Shown here: in pieces, positions 7,789-15,754 of the stretch
Position numbering within the stretch: the stretch's first letter is position 1
Layout of the letters: each line of letters opens with the position of its first letter
Assembly: GCA_964551975.1 (NCBI GenBank)
Contig: CAZKFI010000013.1
Span: 1 to 40,813, forward strand
Length of the DNA: 40,813 nucleotides
Direction of reading: 5' to 3'
Origin: REEB426 sp964551975
Lineage (GTDB): Bacteria > Actinomycetota > Actinomycetes > S36-B12
The notes under the pieces: model-generated
Databases searched by the model: none
Told to the model about the DNA's origin: nothing
The model's input: the letters and a program-made list of their open reading frames with translations, nothing else
Made by a program: the position numbers and the translations under genes

Positions 7789-9057
7789 ATGACGGTGAAC
7801 GACCCCATCGCAGGCAACTGGGCTGGCAATCAGGAGTTCACGGCCCAGGGATGCCTGCGCCCCGAATCGTTGGCCGACGCCCAGGAGGCCGTGGCGAAGG
7901 CGAGCCGGATCAGGCCACTGGGCACCGTGCACTCGTTCAGCCCGATAGCCCAGGCGCCTGAGTTGCAGCTCAGCCTGGAGCACCTTCCGACGACCTTGGA
8001 GATCAGCCCAGAGCGGGATGCGGTCTGGGTCAGTGGCGCGATGACCTACGGAGCGCTCGCAACCGCGCTTCAGGTGCATGGACTGGCACTACACAACCTG
8101 GCCTCCCTGCCGCACATCAGTGTGGCCGGTGCCTGCGCCACCGGCACCCATGGTTCCGGTGATCGACTCGGCAACCTGGCTACTGCGGTGACTGGACTTC
8201 GGATCATCCGAGCCGATGGGCAGCTCGTCGAAGTCACCGGTGCGGACCTGGCACCCCAAGTTGTGGCACTGGGTCTCCTTGGTGCCGTCACCGAGGTCCG
8301 ACTTGCTACCGAGCCGATGTACGAGGTCGCGCAGATCGTGATCGACGACATACCGCGCACTCAGTTAGCGGAGAGCGTTGATGAGATCTTCGGTGCTGCA
8401 ACGTCAGTGAGCATCTTCACCAATTGGGGTGACGATGAACGATGCCAAGCCTGGATTAAGCAGCGCTGCGACGCAGGCGTGACATGGCCGGGAGCTGATT
8501 GGCTCGGCGGACGGCGACGAGATCATGCCGCGCACCCACTCCCCGATCACGACCCCATCCACTGCACCGAACAGCTCGGGGTACCGGGGCCATGGTTCGA
8601 ACGGCTACCACACTTCCGCATGGCCTTTACGCCAAGTTCAGGCGATGAGATCCAGGCCGAATACCTGCTCCCTCGCGAATCGGCCAGTAGCGCCGTTGCT
8701 GCGATCGAACGAGTTCGCGCTCTTATCCAGCCGATCCTGCATGTCACCGAAATCCGATCCGTGGCGCCCGATGATCTCTGGCTGTCGGCCAACTATCGAA
8801 GGCCCACCATTGGGATTCACTTCACCTGGCATAAGACTGCCGCGGTTTATGAGGTGCTTCCGGTGATCGATGAGCTCCTTGCCCCCTTGGGGGCACGTCC
8901 ACATTGGGGCAAGGTGACCACCTACCAGCCAGCCCTGCTAGTCGCGCAGTATCCGCGATTCCGCGAGTTCGCTGAGTTGGTGCACGATTTGGATCCGCAT
9001 CGCAAGTTCGGCAATGCGGTGACCGATGCACTTCTCAATTCGGCGCTGGCTCAGTAA
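7789..9057 (+). CDS. Alditol oxidase-like FAD enzyme (AldO / xylitol oxidase family)
   Basis: Flavoprotein oxidase of the VAO family, 422 aa, close to the size of Streptomyces AldO. AldO oxidises polyols such as xylitol and sorbitol with oxygen, giving aldoses and hydrogen peroxide. The resemblance is strong along the whole length: NWAGNQEFTA at the N-terminus, GTVHSFSPIA with His48 at the position of the covalent FAD histidine, HNLASLPHISVAGACATGTHGSG in the FAD-binding loop, CTEQLGVPGPWFERLPHFR, FTPSSGDEIQAEYLLPRE and the C-terminal RPHWGK motif. It starts with ATG at 7789, opposite the DnaX-like gene with a 36-bp gap, and is followed after 5 bp by a split-barrel flavoprotein gene. Substrate range cannot be read from the sequence. 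Confidence 0.88.
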   Translation: MTVNDPIAGNWAGNQEFTAQGCLRPESLADAQEAVAKASRIRPLGTVHSFSPIAQAPELQLSLEHLPTTLEISPERDAVWVSGAMTYGALATALQVHGLALHNLASLPHISVAGACATGTHGSGDRLGNLATAVTGLRIIRADGQLVEVTGADLAPQVVALGLLGAVTEVRLATEPMYEVAQIVIDDIPRTQLAESVDEIFGAATSVSIFTNWGDDERCQAWIKQRCDAGVTWPGADWLGGRRRDHAAHPLPDHDPIHCTEQLGVPGPWFERLPHFRMAFTPSSGDEIQAEYLLPRESASSAVAAIERVRALIQPILHVTEIRSVAPDDLWLSANYRRPTIGIHFTWHKTAAVYEVLPVIDELLAPLGARPHWGKVTTYQPALLVAQYPRFREFAELVHDLDPHRKFGNAVTDALLNSALAQ

Positions 9058-9062
9058 CCGCC

Positions 9063-9542
9063 ATGTCCCTACAGGTGACCTCAGGTCCATGGACTACCGA
9101 GCAGATTCGTCAGTTCTGGTCCACGACCGTCATCCCGATCCGGCTTGCCACGACCAGTTCAGCCGGGCCCACCGTGCAATCGTTGTGGTTCCTGCCCGTG
9201 GATGACGCTCTGTGGTGCTGTACCCAGCGCGATGCATTGGTGGTGCGCCGTTTGACTGCTGACCCGAGCTGCGGATTCGAGATCGCAGCCGATCACCCGC
9301 CGTACCGTGGTGTGCGCGGCCACGGCACAGCAGCACTGCTCCCTGATCAAGCTGGTCGCATCCTGCCGGCACTCCTTGCGCGATATGGGATTCCCCACGA
9401 AGGATCGCTAGCTCAATGGCTGCTCTCGCGTATTGATTCCGAAGTAGCCATCCAAATCACCGATCTGACGGTCTCCACCTGGGACTTCTCCGAGCGCATG
9501 CAGGATGCGCTCAGCGCACCCCCGACGTCAACTCAAGGGTGA
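9063..9542 (+). CDS. Pyridoxamine 5'-phosphate oxidase-like split-barrel protein
   Basis: Small soluble protein, 159 aa, with the split beta-barrel pattern of the PNPOx/flavin-reductase superfamily: VIPIRLATTSSAGPTVQSLWFLPVDDALWCCTQ, then VVRRLTADPSCGFEIAADHPPYRGVRGHGTA. This is the usual order of strand, polar loop, strand, then a conserved RG(H/T)G turn. The cofactor may be FMN or F420; the sequence does not decide. The gene starts at ATG 9063, five bases after the AldO-like gene, and probably shares its mRNA. Its 3' end overlaps the convergent CurA-like gene by 32 bp. Confidence 0.8.
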   Translation: MSLQVTSGPWTTEQIRQFWSTTVIPIRLATTSSAGPTVQSLWFLPVDDALWCCTQRDALVVRRLTADPSCGFEIAADHPPYRGVRGHGTAALLPDQAGRILPALLARYGIPHEGSLAQWLLSRIDSEVAIQITDLTVSTWDFSERMQDALSAPPTSTQG

Positions 9543-10572
9543 GCTTGCCAACGTTCTCGCCCCTAAAGAGCGCGAGGAGAGCCGCCGGGAAGTCCTGGAC
9601 TCCGCCCTGCAGCACTGTCTCACGCGCGGTGATCAGCCCCGCTTTTTTCCAAGCCGATAGGCGCGCCCGAGCAACGGGGTACTGATCTGCGTAGTCGAAG
9701 ACCAAGAACCCGGACATCGTCGCGCGACGGACAAGCAGGCTCAGGTAGTTGACCGGCCCGGTCGCAGAGCGCAGCTGTGGGTCTGCCGCATCAGGATCGA
9801 CGTTGTACTGGGAGATCGCACCGCAGATGACCACACGTGCACCTCGGGCAAGGTTTGCCAGTGCGGCATCGAGGATCCCGCCTCCGACGTTGTCGAAGTA
9901 CACATCGATACCGTCGGGACAGTTCGCCCGAAGGGCTCGACGCACATCCCCTGCCTGGTAATCGATCGCCGCATCGAAACCGAGATCTGCCGTCAGATGT
10001 GCGCACTTCTGCGGACCACCGGCGATGCCCACTACCCGGGTTCCAGCTATCCGACTGAGTTGTCCGACAACAGATCCCACGCCACCGGCAGCCGCAGACA
10101 CCACGACGGTATCGCCGGCTCGCGGCCTGCCATGCTCGAAAAGGCCGAAGTAAGCCGTCAACCCAGTGGTACCCAGGATGCCGAGGTACTCGCGTGCAGA
10201 ACCCAGATTCGGATCAATGCGTGTGAGCGCCGCCGGTGTGGCGATCGCATACTCCTGGATTCCCAATGCGCCGAGCACCCAGGTACCCACCGGGTAGGCG
10301 TCCACCTGCGATTCGATCACCTCCCCGACCACCATGGCTCGCATCACGTCGCCGATGGCTACCGGTGGCAGATATGAAGGGCGATCGTCCAACCAGCCGC
10401 GCATCGCAGGGTCCAGTGAACATTCACGCACGGCCACCAAGACCTGTCCCGCCCGTACCTGGGGAACCACTCGCTCCTCAAGTCGCCAGGTGCTCGCATC
10501 GGGGAGCCCGCGCGGGCGCTCGGCGAGAACGATGGCGCGATTGATCAGATCCACGCTCATGTCGACACTCAT
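9511..10572 (-). CDS. NADP-dependent medium-chain reductase, CurA / leukotriene B4 dehydrogenase-like
   Basis: Cytosolic zinc-free MDR-family enzyme, 353 aa, reducing the C=C bond of alpha,beta-unsaturated ketones or aldehydes. Motifs include RPRGLPDASTWRLEE at the N-terminus, DPAMRGWLDDRPSYLPPV (the DP(A/Y)MRGxM segment of this subfamily), LGTTGLTAYFGL, the nucleotide-binding glycine motif AAAGGVGSVVGQL, and GIDVYFDNVGGGILD. These are typical of CurA-like proteins. The ATG at 10572 overlaps the stop of the upstream PPOX gene (ATGA), so the two are coupled. A second ATG four codons later is possible. It overlaps the convergent PNPOx-like gene at its 3' end. Confidence 0.88.
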   Translation of the reverse strand: MSVDMSVDLINRAIVLAERPRGLPDASTWRLEERVVPQVRAGQVLVAVRECSLDPAMRGWLDDRPSYLPPVAIGDVMRAMVVGEVIESQVDAYPVGTWVLGALGIQEYAIATPAALTRIDPNLGSAREYLGILGTTGLTAYFGLFEHGRPRAGDTVVVSAAAGGVGSVVGQLSRIAGTRVVGIAGGPQKCAHLTADLGFDAAIDYQAGDVRRALRANCPDGIDVYFDNVGGGILDAALANLARGARVVICGAISQYNVDPDAADPQLRSATGPVNYLSLLVRRATMSGFLVFDYADQYPVARARLSAWKKAGLITARETVLQGGVQDFPAALLALFRGENVGKLTLELTSGVR

Positions 10573-10991
10573 CGGTTCGACAGATCCAAGGCCACGACCT
10601 TCCTGGGTTGGATCCGAATCACGACACGCACGCTGTCGGTGCCATCGTCAAATGGGTAACGGTCCAGGCCGCGGTACTTACCGGCTAGGCGGTCGATCAA
10701 CTCACGACCGCCCTCCTCTGTCATGGTCGCCGTTCCCCGGATTTCGACATATGAATAGGGGTTGTCTTTGGGGTACACCAGGACGGCCACTCGCGGGTCG
10801 CGCTGCACATTGAGGTGCTTGCGTCGACCTTTCACGGTGGAGACCAGTACGTCGTTGCCATCGCGCTCCACCCACACCACGGACAGGTGCGGGGAGCCAT
10901 CGGGCAGAAGGGTCGCGATCGTGGCGAACTCGGGAGTATCCAGGAGTGCACGGACACCATCAGGGAGCTGAACAGCTGCGGTTTCGGTCAT
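10569..10991 (-). CDS. PPOX-class F420/FMN-dependent split-barrel protein
   Basis: Small cytosolic flavin- or F420-binding protein, 140 aa. It shows the actinobacterial PPOX-class pattern: LDTPEFATIATLLPDGSPHLSVVWVERDGNDVLVST, KGRRKHLNVQRDPRVAVLVYPKDNPYSYVEIRGTA, a helix REL-DRLAGKYRG, and VVIRIQPRKVVALDL at the C-terminus. Mycobacterial relatives bind F420 or FMN and some reduce biliverdin or other small molecules. It is coupled to the downstream CurA-like reductase through an ATGA overlap. A 16-bp tandem repeat lies about 50 bp upstream and could belong to its control region. Confidence 0.85.
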   Translation of the reverse strand: MTETAAVQLPDGVRALLDTPEFATIATLLPDGSPHLSVVWVERDGNDVLVSTVKGRRKHLNVQRDPRVAVLVYPKDNPYSYVEIRGTATMTEEGGRELIDRLAGKYRGLDRYPFDDGTDSVRVVIRIQPRKVVALDLSNR

Positions 10992-11037
10992 GTGCCCATC
11001 ATTGCGCCTGATTCAACTCAGGGGGCACGTTGAGCCC

Positions 11038-11101
11038 AGTTCATCGTGAACTCAGTTCGTCCTGAATTCAGTTCGTCCTGGATCTAGTTCGTCGTGAGTT
11101 C
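11038..11101. repeat. Four tandem copies of a 16-bp repeat
   Basis: Four head-to-tail 16-bp units lie at 11038-11053, 11054-11069, 11070-11085 and 11086-11101. Each begins AGTTC(G/A)TC, followed by (C/G)TG and a more variable end. The first unit contains a near-palindrome GTTC-atcgt-GAAC. The array lies between the stop of the M20 peptidase gene, which it touches, and the start of the PPOX gene, both on the minus strand. It could be an operator array, an mRNA end structure or a simple tandem duplication. Confidence 0.75.
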
Positions 11102-12191
11102 AGGACCTTGTGAGATCGGTCAGCAGCGCCGCAATGAGTCGGGCCCGAGGCGCCAGATCCGGCACGCTCACCCACTCATGATCAGCATGGGCCCCGTCCC
11201 CGACGGCTCCGAGGCCATCCAGGGTCGGTACCCCGGCTGCGGCCGTGAGGTTGCCATCACTGGCTCCCCCCACCGCGGCGTGACCCAGGGGGGGCAGCTG
11301 CAGGCGGGCGGCTGCAGCCTCGATACGGCGCAGGAGATCACCCGATGACTCCGGGGACATCGCCGGGCGATCGATTCCACCAAGGATCTGCAGCTCTCCC
11401 TGCTCCGGTTGCCAGGCTCGCACCGCATCATCGATGCGTTGCTGTTCCGCCGTGGACCACGCACGCACATCGAGGACCAGTTCGGCGCTGGCCGGCACGG
11501 TATTGGCTGTAGTCCCCGCCGTCAGCACGGTCGGTGTCAAGGTGCTGCCCTGCACCGGATCAGCCACCGGTGCCAGGTCCAGGGCGCACTGGGCTGCCAT
11601 CAACAGTGCGTTGATTCCACGTTCCGGGTCAAGGCCCGCGTGCGCAGCACGCCCGCTGAACTGCAGCCGATACCAGGAAGTTCCTTTGCGAGCCGACTTC
11701 ACCTTGCCTTGCAAAGACGGCTCGAAAACGAGAACCGCCTGGGCACTGCTGATGGCATCGGCAATCGCAGCCCTTGAGGCCCAAGAGCCGGTCTCTTCAT
11801 CCGTGGTGAGCATCAAGCCAATCTGCGAGTCCCCCTCAACCAGGCTCAATGCCGCAATCGCACCGATGACTCCCGCCTTCATGTCGAAGACTCCGGGGCC
11901 ACGCATCCGGTCACCGTCACAGGACCAGGGCAGTCGGTCCAAGGTCCCCACTGGCCAGACCGTGTCGAGATGGCCAAGTAGCAGAATCTGTGGCTTGGCC
12001 GGCCCCCACCGCAGCACGGGTCGCGCGTCGTGGAGCTCGACGCGCCCTGGGCTACCCAGCCACTCCTGGCAGATACTCGAGGTGCACTCCACTGCCAGCC
12101 CACACTGCGCAACGGATTGCGAAGGCGACTCGATCTCGACCAGACGGCGAATGTCCTCGACCATACGCGCGGTCAAGTCAACCTCCAGCAC
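11100..12191 (-). CDS. M20-family zinc metallopeptidase (carboxypeptidase G2/ArgE-like)
   Basis: Predicted di-zinc amidohydrolase, about 363 aa, removing an amino acid or acyl group from a small substrate. Family landmarks in order: LLGHLDTVWP (zinc His and Asp), DMKAGV (bridging Asp region), TTDEETGS (catalytic Glu and zinc Glu), FEPS, FSGRAAHAG in the dimerisation domain, then GGASDGN and HADHEWV (zinc His). There is no signal peptide. GTG 12191 is preferred because AAGGA lies 7 bp upstream and the upstream extension has no family sequence; TTG 12176, with GGAGG 5 bp before it, is an alternative. It diverges from the GNAT gene with a very short gap. Confidence 0.85.
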   Translation of the reverse strand: MLEVDLTARMVEDIRRLVEIESPSQSVAQCGLAVECTSSICQEWLGSPGRVELHDARPVLRWGPAKPQILLLGHLDTVWPVGTLDRLPWSCDGDRMRGPGVFDMKAGVIGAIAALSLVEGDSQIGLMLTTDEETGSWASRAAIADAISSAQAVLVFEPSLQGKVKSARKGTSWYRLQFSGRAAHAGLDPERGINALLMAAQCALDLAPVADPVQGSTLTPTVLTAGTTANTVPASAELVLDVRAWSTAEQQRIDDAVRAWQPEQGELQILGGIDRPAMSPESSGDLLRRIEAAAARLQLPPLGHAAVGGASDGNLTAAAGVPTLDGLGAVGDGAHADHEWVSVPDLAPRARLIAALLTDLTRS

Positions 12192-12220
12192 CCGACCATC
12201 CTTGCAGTTACCGTTGTCTC

Positions 12221-13033
12221 GTGGATAGCAGATCGGAACTGATCGCCGGTGCCGAACGCGCAGTAACACAATCCAGCGCGCGTGCCGACGTGTCAGTGCG
12301 CTTGGCGACTGAGCCAGCTGACCTGCACATCGTCAGGAGTATCTGTGACGCCGTTTGGCCATCAGTCTCGGGTGGAACACAACTGCAACCGAATCTCCTC
12401 AAGGCCATCGTCTATTCGGGGGGCTATGCGAGCATCGCCACCAGCAGCGGCGAACCAGTTGGCGCTGCCGTCGCGGTTTCCGGACGACATCGCCGAGCGC
12501 AGGGTGGTTGGGTGGAGGTCCTGCATTCGCATATGGCTGCAGTACTGGACGGGGTGCGCGATCGCGGTGTCGGTACGGCACTCAAGCAGCACCAACGCAT
12601 GTGGGCCCTTCAGCAGGACCTGCCCGTCATCGCCTGGACCTTCGACCCATTGGTCCGACGCAACGCGGTGTTCAACATTCGAAACCTCGGCGTACAGGTG
12701 GCGAAGTATGAGGTCAATTTCTATGGGCCGATGGACGACGCACTCAATCATGGTGACGAGACGGATCGACTCCTGGCTTGGTGGCAGCTTGATGCGCCAA
12801 CGGCCACAAGTGCAGCCCTGCAACCATTACCGGCGCTCCTGACTCCACCAAAGGATTCTGTGACGATCGAGATACCCGCAGATATCGTGCGGCTTCGTCA
12901 GCAGGATCCAAGTGCAGCTCAACGGTGGCGTATCCAGGTTCGTGAGGCTTTCCAATCCGCTTTCGCTCAAGGCTGGCAGGTCGTCGGAGTAGACGCGACC
13001 GGAAACTACGTCGTGGCGCCGGTCGCACCCTGA
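12221..13033 (+). CDS. GNAT-superfamily acetyltransferase-like protein
   Basis: Predicted cytosolic N-acyltransferase, about 270 aa. The GNAT core is visible as VRLATEPADLHIVRSICDAVWP, then GGYASIATSSGEPVGAAVAVSG, VEVLHSHMAAVLDGVRDRGVG (the acetyl-CoA loop, R-x-x-G-x-G like) and LPVIAWTFDPLVRRNAVFNIRNLG. The last motif, together with NFYGPMDDALN and DRLLAWWQL, is typical of a family of large predicted GNAT proteins (COG3375-like) with unknown substrates. The start is uncertain: GTG 12221 gives a reasonable length, but it lies only 29 bp from the divergent peptidase start, and a GTG about 60-70 bp later is possible. The stop is 2 bp from the convergent PfkB gene. Confidence 0.72.
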   Translation: MDSRSELIAGAERAVTQSSARADVSVRLATEPADLHIVRSICDAVWPSVSGGTQLQPNLLKAIVYSGGYASIATSSGEPVGAAVAVSGRHRRAQGGWVEVLHSHMAAVLDGVRDRGVGTALKQHQRMWALQQDLPVIAWTFDPLVRRNAVFNIRNLGVQVAKYEVNFYGPMDDALNHGDETDRLLAWWQLDAPTATSAALQPLPALLTPPKDSVTIEIPADIVRLRQQDPSAAQRWRIQVREAFQSAFAQGWQVVGVDATGNYVVAPVAP

Positions 13034-13035
13034 CC

Positions 13036-13971
13036 TCACGATTGGGTGCGCACCGGTGCATTCACCAGCGCAGCGATGGTCGCTGCATCGGGAACGCGAT
13101 CGTGATCCTGGGCAAGGGCGGCAACCGATGCTGCTGCAGCCGAGGCGTACCGCAACCGTTCCTTGGTATCCAAACCAGCAGTGAGGCCCACGGCGTACGC
13201 GCCATGGAAGACATCCCCGCACCCCACCGTGTCGACCGCGTGAATGGGATACGCCGGCAGGTGTTCGACTGAGGAATCCGCAAGGCGCGCATAGACACCG
13301 GAGCTCCCATCGGTTACCGCAACAACCACGTCAGCCGCAGTACCAAGAACTTCATGTACTCGAACAGGGAGATCTTCGGGATCGCCGGTCCACGAGGTAA
13401 GGGTCTCAGCGAAATGCCTGGGCAGGATCAGGTGGTCGGCGACGCTCAGCATCTCCTCCACTAATTGCGAATTAGGTATTCGACGTTCCGCATCGACCAC
13501 GATTGGGACGCCAGCATGTCGCGCCTCGTGCATGAGTGGCAACGTGCCCTCAGGTGCGGTACTGACATCCACGAGCAGAACTGAAGCGGCCGCCATGGCA
13601 CGGCGCACGGTCACCTCAGCAGGCATAGGCGTACTGGCCAGGACTGAGTCATCAAAGGCAATGAAACGCTCACCCTCAGCAGTGACCACGATCGTGGACT
13701 GGATTGGGCTGGCACCTGGGTACCACTCAACAAAGGAGAGGTCGACTGCGTGCTCGATGAGGTCGGCACGGACATGAGACCACTCCTGTGCCTCAGACAG
13801 ACATCCGAGGTACGCGGTTTTCCCTCCCAGTGCCGCAGCGGCAACGAGTGCGTTACGAACATTGCCACCCATGCGCAACCGACGATCAAGGATGCGGCCC
13901 TTGCCTTCAGACCAGTGGCCAGCGGTGACCAGCACCGTGTCAACCGCGATAGCACCCAGCCCGACGATCAC
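13036..13971 (-). CDS. PfkB-family carbohydrate kinase
   Basis: ATP-dependent sugar kinase of the ribokinase/PfkB family, 311 aa, normal length. The N-terminal substrate pair of glycines is RMGGNVRNALVAAAALGG; the C-terminal signature is AVDTVGCGDVFHGAY with the catalytic base at Asp253. The usual GAGD is GCGD here, a tolerated variant in the anion hole. The substrate cannot be named (ribose, fructose phosphates, nucleosides and fructosamines are all known in the family). The start is GTG 13971 in a GTGA overlap with the aldolase stop, so kinase and aldolase are made together, which suggests phosphorylation followed by aldol cleavage. Confidence 0.88.
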   Translation of the reverse strand: MIVGLGAIAVDTVLVTAGHWSEGKGRILDRRLRMGGNVRNALVAAAALGGKTAYLGCLSEAQEWSHVRADLIEHAVDLSFVEWYPGASPIQSTIVVTAEGERFIAFDDSVLASTPMPAEVTVRRAMAAASVLLVDVSTAPEGTLPLMHEARHAGVPIVVDAERRIPNSQLVEEMLSVADHLILPRHFAETLTSWTGDPEDLPVRVHEVLGTAADVVVAVTDGSSGVYARLADSSVEHLPAYPIHAVDTVGCGDVFHGAYAVGLTAGLDTKERLRYASAAAASVAALAQDHDRVPDAATIAALVNAPVRTQS

Positions 13972-14828
13972 CGTGCGTCGACCACCTCATCGACACCACT
14001 GGCCTCGGCGAGAGCCTGATTCGGTTGTAGCCCGCGGTGAATGACGCCGGCGAAGGCACGTGATGCGCGCGGTACGTCATCTGCCCCCCAAATGTTGCGT
14101 CCAACCACCGCGCCCACAGCACCGGCACCAAGCGCATCGGAGACAGTCTGCAGCGCATCAGTCAAGGTGCTGGTCTTAGGTCCCCCTGCAACAACCACTG
14201 GTGTTGGGCAGCGATCAACGATCTGCGCGAACGCGGCCTGGTCTCCGGGGTAGCCCACCTTGATTACGTCCACCCCGCATTCGATGCCACAGCGAACAGC
14301 CCAGGCAATCTGATCGGCATGGAAGACGATTCTGGGTTCGTCGGTGTAGTCGCGCGGGTAGATATGTGCGACCACAGGCAGGCCATACGGGCTCGCTTCA
14401 CGCACCGTGTCAGTGAGCCATCGCAGATAGCGGCCCTCCGTTGGGCCCCGTACCGGTACCGCCATTGCAATGGCATCAGCACCTAGCCTGACCGCGTCCT
14501 GGACGGTTGCGATGACCTCGCTGACGCGATCGTCGGGTGTGAAGGACGCACCTTCCACGATCAAGGCGGCCTGTCCGGCGTACCGGGGCCAGCAGTGCTT
14601 GGCGGTTCCGGCCGTCATGGTGACGGAGTCGGGACCACCCGCCATGCTTTGGGCCAACGCCCCAGGGAGGTCGGCCAGTCCCCCCTCCGTTGCCTGGCCG
14701 TAGCTGACGAAATGGTCAACCGCGAGGCCAAAGAGGTGCCCGCGGGTGAAGATTCGGGCCAGGCGCACCTGCTGGCCCAGCGGCAGACCGGAGAACGGGG
14801 ACTGAGGGGCTGTGGATCGCGTAGTCAT
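13968..14828 (-). CDS. Class I (Schiff-base) aldolase, DhnA/FbaB or LacD-like
   Basis: Predicted cytosolic aldolase of the DeoC/FbaB superfamily, 286 aa from ATG 14828. Visible features are FGLAVDHFVSYGQ (the AVDH motif of FbaB-type enzymes), VAHIYPRDYTDEPRIVFHADQIAW, then GVDVIKVGYPGD with Lys190 as the likely Schiff-base residue, VVVAGGPKT and GAVGAVVGRNIWG, which form the phosphate-binding loops. These enzymes split fructose-bisphosphate or related phosphosugars. It is the first gene of a two-gene operon with the PfkB kinase, a classic pairing for a sugar catabolic route. An upstream in-frame ATG at 14888 adds 20 residues with no family resemblance and was not used. Confidence 0.85.
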   Translation of the reverse strand: MTTRSTAPQSPFSGLPLGQQVRLARIFTRGHLFGLAVDHFVSYGQATEGGLADLPGALAQSMAGGPDSVTMTAGTAKHCWPRYAGQAALIVEGASFTPDDRVSEVIATVQDAVRLGADAIAMAVPVRGPTEGRYLRWLTDTVREASPYGLPVVAHIYPRDYTDEPRIVFHADQIAWAVRCGIECGVDVIKVGYPGDQAAFAQIVDRCPTPVVVAGGPKTSTLTDALQTVSDALGAGAVGAVVGRNIWGADDVPRASRAFAGVIHRGLQPNQALAEASGVDEVVDAR

Positions 14829-14962
14829 GGTCGGGCAAGCGTGGCATATCGATGCTGTGCGCCTTGCACCGGCGCGGTGAAACGCCAATTACCCCATCAG
14901 CCGCTAGATTCCCGATAGTCACTTTGTTCACGTATGTCACAGTAATTGGGTGGTGATGAGCC
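14829..14962. promoter_or_regulatory. Divergent promoter region of aldolase and repeat lipoprotein genes
   Basis: This 134-bp gap separates two divergent genes and should carry both promoters. It contains a perfect 8-bp inverted repeat CCAATTAC/GTAATTGG (14885-14892 and 14942-14949) and, on the minus strand, TGTGACATACGTGAACA, which loosely resembles a CRP-type half-site followed by a degenerate second half. Neither is strong enough to assign a regulator. Confidence 0.3.
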
Positions 14963-15754
14963 ATGGCGGCACACAGATTCCCAGGACCCAAGGGCTCCTC
15001 AGGATCGTCCGGATCCCTGGGCTCCCTCGGAACGGCACTTCTGGCTGGCGCAGCTCCACTAGCGCTGATCGCACTCTTGGCGCCGCTAGCGTTGAGCGCC
15101 TGCGGCAGCGACGATGCATCGCTGCCCGCCGCATCGGTTCCTGCCGCGTCGGTTCCGGCCGCATCCGTACCGGCCACCACCCTGCCCAGCGCGGCTCCAA
15201 GCCTGCCCACGCCAAGCCTGCCCACCCCGAGCCTGCCCACCCCGAGCCTGCCCACCCCGAGCCTGCCCGCCCCAAGTGAAACCCCAGCTCCTCTACCGAC
15301 ACCTACACCGGAGCCGACGCTGGAACCGGTCGGCCCGCTGTATCTCACGATCATCCCCGGCACCGAGATCATCATGGATGACGGCTGCTTCGAATACGAG
15401 AACATCATTGCCGCGACCAACAAGGCAGCCAAAAAACATCAGAAGGCGGCAAAGCGCGTCGGAAAGAAAACTGCAGCAGCGCAGGCACTCCGCGAGCGAG
15501 CCCGCTGGGTGGATGCCGACAACCTGGCCGAGTACAACACGGCGATGCTCAATGCGGCGCAGGTAGCCCTGGACCAAGTGAGCAACGGACGCTCCGCGGA
15601 GGCGGCACCCTTCGACCAGTACCTCTTCGACACCATCGCGTTTTGCGGATTAACCGAAGCCAATGCAGAAGCCCAGCAACGCATGCTCGAGATCAACGCG
15701 CTGGCTGAGAAGATCAGGGCGCTGGCAGAATCTGCGCTTCCCGACACGACCTGA
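14963..15754 (+). CDS. Repeat-containing Pro/Ala-rich secreted lipoprotein, unknown function
   Basis: Predicted cell-surface lipoprotein, 263 aa. The N-terminus is unusually Gly/Ser-rich before a hydrophobic core and a lipobox ending LSAC (Cys47). The mature N-terminal stalk holds three PAASV repeats (residues 55-69) and four SLPTP plus one SLPAP repeats (80-104), an extended Pro/Ser linker of the kind that spans the cell wall. After it comes a globular domain of about 140 residues, helical and rich in Lys/Ala (KAAKKHQKAAKRVGKK), with two cysteines (DGCFEYEN, FCGLTE). I recognise no family. Its 3' end overlaps the convergent ltrA-like gene by 41 bp. Confidence 0.75.
   Translation: MAAHRFPGPKGSSGSSGSLGSLGTALLAGAAPLALIALLAPLALSACGSDDASLPAASVPAASVPAASVPATTLPSAAPSLPTPSLPTPSLPTPSLPTPSLPAPSETPAPLPTPTPEPTLEPVGPLYLTIIPGTEIIMDDGCFEYENIIAATNKAAKKHQKAAKRVGKKTAAAQALRERARWVDADNLAEYNTAMLNAAQVALDQVSNGRSAEAAPFDQYLFDTIAFCGLTEANAEAQQRMLEINALAEKIRALAESALPDTT
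15125..15169 (+). repeat. Three 15-bp in-frame repeats encoding PAASV
   Basis: Three imperfect 15-bp units encode PAASV three times in the lipoprotein stalk. Third positions differ between copies (GCA/GCG, GTT/GTA), so the amino-acid repeat is conserved better than the DNA, which suggests selection on the peptide. Confidence 0.85.
15200..15274 (+). repeat. Five 15-bp in-frame repeats encoding SLP(T/A)P
   Basis: Five head-to-tail 15-bp units encode SLPTP four times and SLPAP once. The copies are nearly identical in DNA (AGCCTGCCCACCCCG core), unlike the PAASV block. This points to recent slippage or duplication and possible copy-number variation between strains. Confidence 0.9.

Noticed and set aside
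11434..12228. Plus-strand frame of 264 codons opposite the M20 peptidase
   Set aside because: It covers the peptidase and has no recognisable domain.
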